Shown here piece by piece: positions 54,183-62,005 of a stretch of DNA of 64,000 nucleotides. The stretch lies in NCBI RefSeq assembly GCF_943733665.1, contig NZ_OX030782.1, forward strand, positions 4,202,501 through 4,266,500. Reading direction: 5' to 3'. Made by a program: the position numbers and the translations under genes. The notes beneath the pieces were generated by a model. It had not been told where the DNA came from. It searched no databases and saw only the letters and a program-made list of their open reading frames with translations. Numbering within the stretch: position 1 is the first letter of the stretch; each line of letters begins with the position of its first letter. This DNA is from Aquimarina sp. Aq107. Lineage in GTDB: Bacteria; Bacteroidota; Bacteroidia; Flavobacteriales; Flavobacteriaceae.

Positions 54183-55571
54183 TTAATTATCAGCTAACTC
54201 ATAACCTTCAGCTTCTTCATGAATAGTTCCTTCTTTATCTTCAACACCATGAGTCAATACCTCTAATTTTTTTCTAAATAGCATTACTAAAAGACCAAAT
54301 ACTACACAAAAAACTGCAATACCAGTGAATATCTTAAATTCTCCTAAACTTTCTGCGGACTCACCTAATAAACCTGCTAATTTGTTACCGAAACCAGTCA
54401 TCGCAAAATAAACACCCATCATCAATGCTCCATATTTAACTGGTGCTAATTTTGTAATAAATGACAATGCTACCGGAGAAATACAAAGCTCTCCAATTGT
54501 ATGAAACAAATATGCCAATACTAACCAATACATAGCAGAAGATCCATTTGACTCAAACTCCATAGAAGCTGCTGTCATAAAGAAAAAACCGGTTCCCATA
54601 ATAATTAGTCCAACGATCATTTTAAATAAAGAACTAGACACTTTGCCTTTTAGCTTTCTATTTGCCCAATACCACGCAACCAAAGTACCTAAAAAGATAA
54701 TAAACATTGCATTTAAAGACTGGAACCAAGATGCAGGAACTTCATATCCCATAAACATTCTATCAGTTTTTCCACTTGCATAAAGATTCATTAAACCACC
54801 TGCTTGTTCAAAAGCTCCCCAAAAAACTATAACCAATAAAAAAGAAATAAGAAGTACAATAATCCTATCCTTTTCAATACTAGTAAGTGGTTTTTTCATT
54901 GTTTCTTTATCCTTTGCATTTTCAGAAGAACCTAAGAAATTACCAACATTTTTAAGATATTTTTGACCTAAAAGATATTGTAATAACCCTAAAGCCATTC
55001 CAATTCCTGCTAGCCCAAATCCATAATGCCACCCATGTACTTCCCCAACATATCCTACAATAATACTAGACAAAAATGCTCCCAAGTTAATCCCAATATA
55101 AAAAATTGTAAAACCTTTATCTCTTCTTATATCTCCTTGTTTATAAAGCCCTCCAACCATAGTAGAAATATTTGGTTTTAACATTCCGACTCCAGCTACA
55201 ATTAAACTTAACCCAGAATACCAAGCCCACATCTCTTCTATTGCCAAAATACTATGTCCAGCAACTAACAAAATTCCACCGATTAAAACAGATTTTTTTT
55301 GACCTAAAAACTTATCTGCAATCCATCCTCCTGGAATGGAAGCTACATATACTGCCATTGTATACCATCCATATAACGCTAATGCTTCTCCAGATGACCA
55401 ACCTAAACCTGCATTTTCATCAATTGTTTTAGCTGTAAGATATAATACGAAGATTGCTCTCATTCCATAATAAGAGAAACGTTCCCACATTTCTGTGAAA
55501 AATAAAATGTATAATCCTACTGGATGCCCAAAAAGCTCTTTCTGATGAGCTGCTTTTACTGTATTTGTCAT
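54183..55571 (-). CDS. POT-family proton-coupled peptide transporter (shorter paralogue)
   Basis: The 462-residue protein has about 12-13 TM helices, the EMWERFSYYGMR motif and FYIGINLGAFLSSIIVGYVG. It is a divergent paralogue of the gene downstream. The C-terminus is a Glu-rich cytoplasmic tail. It stands 33 bp after the peptidase gene, in one operon. Confidence 0.93.
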   Translation of the reverse strand: MTNTVKAAHQKELFGHPVGLYILFFTEMWERFSYYGMRAIFVLYLTAKTIDENAGLGWSSGEALALYGWYTMAVYVASIPGGWIADKFLGQKKSVLIGGILLVAGHSILAIEEMWAWYSGLSLIVAGVGMLKPNISTMVGGLYKQGDIRRDKGFTIFYIGINLGAFLSSIIVGYVGEVHGWHYGFGLAGIGMALGLLQYLLGQKYLKNVGNFLGSSENAKDKETMKKPLTSIEKDRIIVLLISFLLVIVFWGAFEQAGGLMNLYASGKTDRMFMGYEVPASWFQSLNAMFIIFLGTLVAWYWANRKLKGKVSSSLFKMIVGLIIMGTGFFFMTAASMEFESNGSSAMYWLVLAYLFHTIGELCISPVALSFITKLAPVKYGALMMGVYFAMTGFGNKLAGLLGESAESLGEFKIFTGIAVFCVVFGLLVMLFRKKLEVLTHGVEDKEGTIHEEAEGYELADN

Positions 55572-55604
55572 TATGTTAGTTTAATTAAATGAGTTGTTTA
55601 ATGA

Positions 55605-57776
55605 TTATAAGTTCGCTTTAATAAAATTAGTCATCTTATTATACAGATGTAATCGTGTATTACCTCCATAAATTCCATGATTCTTATCTGGATAAATTGC
55701 CCAATCAAAATCTTTATTTTTCTGCACCAATGCTTCGATCAAGCGCATTGTGTTTTGTACATGTACATTATCATCTGCACTACCATGCACTAGTAAAAAT
55801 TTTCCTTTTAATCCATCAACAAAATTGATTGGAGAATTATCGTCATACCCTTTCGCATTCTCCTGTGGAGTCATCAAATATCGTTCCGTATAGATCGTAT
55901 CATAAAACCTCCAACTCGTTACTGGAGCTACTGCAATACCCATCTTAAAAGTATCAGGCGCTTTAAACAAACAATTACTAGACATGAAACCACCATAACT
56001 CCATCCCCAAATACCAATTCTGGATGCATCAATATAATCTAAAGCTCCTAGTTGTTTTGCTGCTGCGATCTGATCCTGAACTTCTAGATTACCTAAATCA
56101 TTTTGTGTAACTTTCTTAAATTTCGCTCCTTTAAACCCTGTTCCTCTTCCATCTACACAAACAACAATATATCCTTGTTGCGCTAACATCATATACCAAT
56201 AATCATTACTCCTATTCCAAGAATTACTAACTGATTGAGATCCTGGTCCAGAGTATTGATACATAAACAGTGGATACTTCTTAGCAGGATCAAAATTCTT
56301 TGGCTTGATTGTCCACATATTTAATGTTTCGCCGTTAATATCTATCGTAGAAAATTCTTTTGGTCTTACATCATATTGTGCAAGTTTATCTTTTAATCCT
56401 TGATTGTTTTTAATCTCACGAATTACTACTCCATCCGCAGCATTATTTAAAGTAAACTCAAAAGGAGTAGAAGCATTTGAGAAATAATTGATGTATTGAC
56501 TGAAATCTGCGCTAAAATCTGCATCATTGGTCCCTTCTTTAGTACTTAATCTCTTCTTATTTTTTCCATCTAAACCAATTGAATAGATATCTCTATTAAT
56601 ATTCTTATTTTCTACACTTTGATAAAAAATACTTTTATTTTTTGCATCGTATCCATAATAATCTGTTACTTCCCAAGAACCACTAGTAACTTGATTAATC
56701 AATTCCCCTGATTCTTTATAATGGTAAATATGATTATACCCATCCTTTTCGCTAGTCCAAATAAAACTATTGTCTTCTAAAAAGGTAAGATTATCGGTAA
56801 CATCAATATACGCTTCATCCTTCTCGTTAAGCACAATTTTTGGAGTTTTCGTTTTCGCATCTACAAAAATTAAATCCAGATTATTTTGATGTCTGTTTAA
56901 TACTTGTACACTCAAAATATCTGGATTTGTAGACCATTTAATTCTTGGTATATAAAAATCTTTATACTCTCCTAATTTCACCTTATCTAGAGACATACTT
57001 CCTAAATCGGCTATGTGTAATGAAACTTTAGCATTTTTCTCTCCAGCTTTAGGGTATTTAAATACATCTTGTTTTTGATATAATTCTGCACCGTATACAT
57101 CCATTGAAAATTCTGGAACCTCTTTTTCGTCAAATCTTATAAATGCTACCTTATTACTATCAGAACTCCAATCAAATGCTCTTACAAATGCAAATTCCTC
57201 TTCATATACCCAATCGGTAATACCATTGATAATTTCATTCTTTTTTCCATCATCTGTTAACTGAATCTCTTCTCCTGTAACAAAATTTAGGACATATATA
57301 TTATTGTTCAATACATATGCTATCTTATTTCCATCAGGCGATAACGCAGGTGATTGTATTTTACTGTCACTAATCTTAAAACTACTATTGGAAGCCACAT
57401 CAAACAAATGATAAATTCCTCTTGACGAACGACGATAGATTTGTTCTAACTCACTTGCAAGTAAAACTCTCTTCTCATCTTTACTAAATTCATACCCTTG
57501 AAAAAACTTCAAGTCATCTATAAAAGAGGATTTAATTAATGTCTTTGCTTTTTCTCCAGTGGCATAGTCATAAACTTCAATAGAAGTTTCACCAGAAGTA
57601 TTATCTCTTTCTAAAACCGAATATTGCGTACCATTATTCATGGAATGCAAGGATTGTAAACTTTCAGTTCTAAATGCTCCTCCCCATATTTCTTCTAATG
57701 TAAATGCCTTGTCTTGAGCTATAGTAACAAAACTTATAAAAAATGCTATTCCAAAAAACAATCGGGTAATCTTCAT
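55605..57776 (-). CDS. Dipeptidyl peptidase IV family serine protease (S9)
   Basis: The 723-residue protein has a signal peptide (cleavage after TIAQ, residue 21), an eight-bladed beta-propeller (about 60-470) with the DWVYEEEF glutamate pair that binds the substrate amino terminus, and an alpha/beta hydrolase domain. The catalytic serine is in GWSYGG, the aspartate in HGSADDNVH and the histidine in DKNHGI. It removes X-Pro or X-Ala dipeptides in the periplasm, and the two POT transporters encoded downstream would import them. Confidence 0.95.
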   Translation of the reverse strand: MKITRLFFGIAFFISFVTIAQDKAFTLEEIWGGAFRTESLQSLHSMNNGTQYSVLERDNTSGETSIEVYDYATGEKAKTLIKSSFIDDLKFFQGYEFSKDEKRVLLASELEQIYRRSSRGIYHLFDVASNSSFKISDSKIQSPALSPDGNKIAYVLNNNIYVLNFVTGEEIQLTDDGKKNEIINGITDWVYEEEFAFVRAFDWSSDSNKVAFIRFDEKEVPEFSMDVYGAELYQKQDVFKYPKAGEKNAKVSLHIADLGSMSLDKVKLGEYKDFYIPRIKWSTNPDILSVQVLNRHQNNLDLIFVDAKTKTPKIVLNEKDEAYIDVTDNLTFLEDNSFIWTSEKDGYNHIYHYKESGELINQVTSGSWEVTDYYGYDAKNKSIFYQSVENKNINRDIYSIGLDGKNKKRLSTKEGTNDADFSADFSQYINYFSNASTPFEFTLNNAADGVVIREIKNNQGLKDKLAQYDVRPKEFSTIDINGETLNMWTIKPKNFDPAKKYPLFMYQYSGPGSQSVSNSWNRSNDYWYMMLAQQGYIVVCVDGRGTGFKGAKFKKVTQNDLGNLEVQDQIAAAKQLGALDYIDASRIGIWGWSYGGFMSSNCLFKAPDTFKMGIAVAPVTSWRFYDTIYTERYLMTPQENAKGYDDNSPINFVDGLKGKFLLVHGSADDNVHVQNTMRLIEALVQKNKDFDWAIYPDKNHGIYGGNTRLHLYNKMTNFIKANL

Positions 57777-57977
57777 ATCTTAATTTGAATAAAAAAATGT
57801 TAGCGCCAAGAATACTAAAAAATCCGTGAAAAATACAACAATTGACGTTAAATACCATAAAATGGAATACGAGAAACGAATATTTATTAGCATATCATTA
57901 ATAAAACCGTACGAATTGATAGAATAATATACTTCTAAAATTACAGGATATTGTATTTATGAATTCATAAAAATCGT

Positions 57978-58004
57978 TTGAAACAAAACAGAATAGTATC
58001 TTTG
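57978..58004 (+). promoter_or_regulatory. Promoter of the HMG-CoA reductase gene (TTG-N16-TATCTTTG)
   Basis: TTG (57978-57980) and TATCTTTG (57997-58004) are separated by 16 bp, one short of the usual 17-23. The -7 element ends 23 bp ahead of the ATG. Confidence 0.5.
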
Positions 58005-58027
58005 AGCCCTGATAGTAAAAAAACAAT

Positions 58028-59344
58028 ATGGCTCCAGTAGTTTCTGGCTTCTCTAAGCTTTCTAAAGACGAAAAAATAAATTGGTTGGTTAAACATCATT
58101 TTAATAATGACACAAACACCATCGATATTATTAAAACTTATTGGAATTCTGATGAAAAACTTCAGCAATTACACGATGAATTTACGGAGAATACCATATC
58201 CAATTATTATCTACCTTTTTCTGTAGCTCCGAATTTTTTAATTAATAATGAACGTTTTACTATTCCAATGGCTATAGAAGAAAGTTCTGTAGTTGCTGCA
58301 GCAAGCAAAGCGGCTAAATTTTGGCAAAGCAGAGGTGGGTTTAATGCCGAAGTATTATCTACTACAAAAGTTGGACAGGTACATTTTACATTTTCTGGAG
58401 ACAATAAAAAGTTAAACACATTCTTTAAAAATATCAAGTCCGATCTTATTTCCTCAGCTTCTCATATTACTAAAAATATGGAAAAACGAGGTGGTGGGAT
58501 TATAGACATTGAGCTTAGAGACAAATCATCAGAAATAGAAAACTACTACCAACTTCACTGTACTTTTAGTACTGTTGATGCTATGGGAGCCAATTTCATA
58601 AACTCTTGTTTAGAGCAATTTGCTGATTTCCTAACCAATGAAGCTAGTACCTATAACGAATTTTCTGAAGTTGAAAAAAAGATAGAGATTATCATGAGTA
58701 TCCTTTCTAACTATGTTCCAGAATGCATAGTTAAAGCTTCTGTTTCTTGCTCTATTGATGATTTACCAAGTATAGACAACTTAACCTCTTTACAGTATGC
58801 TGAGAAATTTGTAAGAGCTGTACAAATTGCAAAAATAGAACCTTACAGAGCTGTTACTCACAATAAAGGAATCATGAATGGTATTGATGCGGTCGTATTA
58901 GCAACAGGAAATGATTTTAGAGCTATTGAAGCGGGAGCCCACGCATATGCTTCTAAAGATGGTAAATATTCTAGTCTAACAGAGGCTAAAATTGAAAATA
59001 ATGTATTTCATTTTTCAATACAAATCCCTTTAGCTCTTGGTACAGTTGGAGGTTTAACTACATTGCATCCACTAGTAAAACTCGCCTTAAGTTTACTTGG
59101 AAGTCCCAATGCAAAAAAACTTATGGAAATTACCGCAGTAGCAGGACTTGCTCAAAATTTTGCTGCTATCAATTCCCTTATTACTACCGGGATCCAACAA
59201 GGTCATATGAAAATGCATTTAATGAATATCCTTAATCAGTTTCAAGCCACTAATGATGAAAAAGAAAAATTAGTTGAGCATTTTAAAACCAATACCGTAA
59301 CACATAGTGAGGTAGTACTACAAATCGAAAAACTACGAAATTAA
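58028..59344 (+). CDS. Hydroxymethylglutaryl-CoA reductase (class II-like)
   Basis: The 438-residue protein matches the length and motifs of bacterial class II enzymes: the glutamate-containing EESSVVAAASKAAKFW (Glu84/85), DAMGANFINS, GTVGGLTTLHPLVKLALSLL and a C-terminal GHMKMH with the catalytic histidine. It reduces HMG-CoA to mevalonate (or works in reverse). A GHMP kinase downstream and the known mevalonate route of Flavobacteria favour isoprenoid synthesis. Confidence 0.94.
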   Translation: MAPVVSGFSKLSKDEKINWLVKHHFNNDTNTIDIIKTYWNSDEKLQQLHDEFTENTISNYYLPFSVAPNFLINNERFTIPMAIEESSVVAAASKAAKFWQSRGGFNAEVLSTTKVGQVHFTFSGDNKKLNTFFKNIKSDLISSASHITKNMEKRGGGIIDIELRDKSSEIENYYQLHCTFSTVDAMGANFINSCLEQFADFLTNEASTYNEFSEVEKKIEIIMSILSNYVPECIVKASVSCSIDDLPSIDNLTSLQYAEKFVRAVQIAKIEPYRAVTHNKGIMNGIDAVVLATGNDFRAIEAGAHAYASKDGKYSSLTEAKIENNVFHFSIQIPLALGTVGGLTTLHPLVKLALSLLGSPNAKKLMEITAVAGLAQNFAAINSLITTGIQQGHMKMHLMNILNQFQATNDEKEKLVEHFKTNTVTHSEVVLQIEKLRN

Positions 59345-59483
59345 ACCTACTTCTACTTTTCTTATTTTAGAATAGTTTGTCATACTAAGGTAATTATACC
59401 GTTTATTATTAAAACTCGTATTTAGGTTTTGATTTGGTCAACAACTAAAGTCATCAATCTAAATTGCGTTTCTGATTTTAACT

Positions 59484-59804
59484 ATGCAGACAAAACTATA
59501 TCTACTTTTCTCATTCTATAAAAAGTATTTTTACGTGCTCACCTTTGTTACACTTTTACTTTTATTTAGAGAAAAAAACACAACGCTCGCTTTTATAATT
59601 TTAATAAAGTTTGTTTATTTCTTAGGACTAAAAATTTGGCATAAGTTAGTCTCTTATACCAATATGGAGGTTTCGTTTACTGATCGTTTCTTCTTTTATG
59701 AAAACCTAGGACTACATAATTTACATCTTTTTTTGTTTGGATTTTTATTTGATAGTATAGTTTCTGTTATGACTTTTTACTCATTTCAATACTTTGTAAG
59801 ATGA
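59484..59804 (+). CDS. Small membrane protein paired with an ABC ATPase
   Basis: The 106-residue protein has about three hydrophobic segments (FYVLTFVTLLLLF, LAFIILIKFVYFLG, LHLFLFGFLFDSIVSVMTFY) and overlaps the ABC ATPase gene by four bases. I do not recognise the family. Coupled translation suggests it is the membrane partner or an accessory of the ATPase, though it is very small for a permease. Confidence 0.7.
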   Translation: MQTKLYLLFSFYKKYFYVLTFVTLLLLFREKNTTLAFIILIKFVYFLGLKIWHKLVSYTNMEVSFTDRFFFYENLGLHNLHLFLFGFLFDSIVSVMTFYSFQYFVR

Positions 59805-60454
59805 TCCTAGAAATTGACAACGTAGAATTATCATATAGCAATAAATTCATTCTAAATGGAGTATATGTTAAAGCTGAAAAAGGAAGAGTTACAGGAATAC
59901 TTGGAAGAAATGGCTCAGGAAAGAGTAGCTTGCTAAAGATAATATTTGGGCACCTAAAACCCCAAAATAAATTGATCCGTATTAACAAAAAGAACAAAGC
60001 CAGACCTCTCTATCTTTCTGGAAAAGTAAAGTATTTATCCCAAAAAGATACAATTCCAAAAAACATTTCTCTCGAAAAAGTTTTTAGTTTATTTAACCTC
60101 AGCTGGGAATCTTTTACCACCATATTTGATACATTTCGAAAGTATCAGAATCCAAAAATATATGATCTTTCGGGAGGTGAAAAAAGAGTTATAGAGACTT
60201 ACCTTATGTTAATGAGTCCAGGAGAAATAGCGTTATTAGATGAACCTTTTTCAAATATTGCGCCTCTATATATAGAGATTTTTATAAGACTTATTAAGAA
60301 AGAAAAGAAAAATAAAATTATCATCCTAACAGATCATATGTATCGTCATATTCTTGACATATCAGATGATATATATCTATTAACCAATAGCACTTCTACA
60401 CTTATTAAAAATCCTACCGAACTGGTTGGCTATGGTTACTTAAGTAGTTTTTAG
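59801..60454 (+). CDS. ABC transporter ATP-binding protein
   Basis: The 217-residue ATPase has Walker A GRNGSGKS (35-42), signature LSGGEKR (123-129) and Walker B IALLDE (143-148), followed by an H-loop region (LTDHMY). It is a stand-alone ATPase whose only adjacent partner is the 106-residue membrane protein. Substrate and direction are unknown. Its position between two mevalonate-pathway genes may be chance. Confidence 0.92.
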   Translation: MILEIDNVELSYSNKFILNGVYVKAEKGRVTGILGRNGSGKSSLLKIIFGHLKPQNKLIRINKKNKARPLYLSGKVKYLSQKDTIPKNISLEKVFSLFNLSWESFTTIFDTFRKYQNPKIYDLSGGEKRVIETYLMLMSPGEIALLDEPFSNIAPLYIEIFIRLIKKEKKNKIIILTDHMYRHILDISDDIYLLTNSTSTLIKNPTELVGYGYLSSF

Positions 60455-60545
60455 GTTTTCTCTTCAATTACGAAAAACTGTATTCAACATAAGTTAATAA
60501 CTAATATATTTAGAGTATTCTTATTTATTAAATGCAGTAATAAAG

Positions 60546-60553
60546 TAAATTTG
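60546..60553 (+). promoter_or_regulatory. Putative -7 element (TAAATTTG) of the GHMP kinase gene
   Basis: TAAATTTG matches TAnnTTTG and lies 22 bp ahead of the ATG at 60576. No TTG element was found at the right distance. Confidence 0.4.
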
Positions 60554-60575
60554 TTTCTGGTTAAGACAAAATTAT

Positions 60576-61520
60576 ATGTTGAAAAAATCATTTTATAGTC
60601 ACGGCAAACTTCTCCTAACTTCAGAATATCTTGTTCTTGATGGCATCAAAGCACTAGCATTACCTACAAAACTTGGACAATGGTTAAAAGTTGAAGAAAA
60701 TGATTCTGATCATATTTCTTGGAAAAGCTTTGATAAAGATGGTGATTGCTGGTTCGAAACCATTATTAAACTCCCTTTAGCAATTTCAGAAGCTAATTCA
60801 TCTAACACACGTTTCTTAACAGATGAAGAAGGTTTAGGAATTTCCGAAACACTTTTAGAAATACTGAAAGTAGCTCAGGAACTAAATCCTGATTTTCTTT
60901 CTGGCGAAAAAGGATGTTACGTAGAAACTCACTTAGAGTTTAATCGAAAATGGGGATTAGGCTCTTCTTCAACACTTATAAATAATATTGCTCAATGGGC
61001 AGATGTCAATGCTTTTACATTGCTAAAAAAAAGTTTTGGAGGAAGCGGTTATGATATTGCTAGTGCACAACACACTACACCAATTTTTTATATACGAAAA
61101 GAAGATACTCCTGTAATCAGTATTGCCGAATTTGATCCTATTTTTAAAGATCATTTGTTTTTTGTCTATCTTAATCAAAAACAAGATAGTAAACAATCCA
61201 TCAAGCACTATCAATCTTTACCTCTTAAGGATTTTGATATTGCTTCGGAAAAGATTAGAGAAATTACCAATTCACTAGTAGAATGTTCTTCATTAGAAGA
61301 GTTTTGTAAACTTATTGATCTACACGAACAAACAATATCTAAAATTATCAAAACGCCTACCATAAAATCTACCTTATTTTCGGATTATTCAGGAAGCATA
61401 AAAAGCCTTGGTGGATGGGGAGGAGATTTTGTCCTAGCCACTGGAACTATTTCTGACATGAATTATTTTTCTAATAAAGGTTATGAAACTATTATACCTT
61501 ATTCTGAAATGGTTCTGTAA
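60576..61520 (+). CDS. GYDIA-type GHMP kinase (mevalonate pathway-like)
   Basis: The 314-residue protein has the GHMP kinase start (FYSHGKLLLTSEYLVLDGIK), the ATP-binding loop WGLGSSSTLINN and the GSGYDIASA motif that names the subfamily. A late GGWGGDF glycine motif replaces the usual GAGxGG. It probably phosphorylates mevalonate or phosphomevalonate, in keeping with the HMG-CoA reductase gene nearby. The exact substrate is not proven by sequence. Confidence 0.88.
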   Translation: MLKKSFYSHGKLLLTSEYLVLDGIKALALPTKLGQWLKVEENDSDHISWKSFDKDGDCWFETIIKLPLAISEANSSNTRFLTDEEGLGISETLLEILKVAQELNPDFLSGEKGCYVETHLEFNRKWGLGSSSTLINNIAQWADVNAFTLLKKSFGGSGYDIASAQHTTPIFYIRKEDTPVISIAEFDPIFKDHLFFVYLNQKQDSKQSIKHYQSLPLKDFDIASEKIREITNSLVECSSLEEFCKLIDLHEQTISKIIKTPTIKSTLFSDYSGSIKSLGGWGGDFVLATGTISDMNYFSNKGYETIIPYSEMVL

Positions 61521-62005
61521 TATTTTTTTTTTGAAAAATGGATAGTTTGCATTTTTTTACTAGTAAATAACATTCATTCCTCTATATAAAATATCTATAA
61601 TACAGGTTTTTTACACCTTTAATATTTTTCAAAAAATTACCTATAAACTAGGTATTTAGAAGAGTTTTTACATCTTAATCATCATTCAAAACATCATGTT
61701 CATAAAATGTAAAGATTGCGATATAAATACAATACTACTATTCTGCGTTATCTTTAATAATTGACTCGAGAATAATGATGAATTAAATAATTAAATGAAG
61801 CTTTAATTAGGTTGGTAACACATATCACAAACTTTATAGAAAGAAAAAAGTTACTTAAAATTAAGCATAAAGTTTTCGTGACTTTTTAAATTTTATCTTT
61901 TAAACAATTCCACAATAACTTAACTTCTTTTAAATACAATATCTCATTAATTTTTAAAGTTAAAACGTAAAAACAACCCTTGAAATTCAAAAAAAAATTG
62001 TCCCA
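61521..62005. other. 485-bp intergenic region upstream of the GH9 gene
   Basis: No open frame worth reporting and no clear hairpin terminator or TAnnTTTG box was found. The region is very AT-rich. It presumably holds the regulated promoter of the glycoside hydrolase gene. Confidence 0.4.

Noticed and set aside
59801..60454. ABC ATPase as part of isoprenoid or lipid metabolism
   Set aside because: Only the position between mevalonate genes suggests it; the sequence gives no substrate clue.
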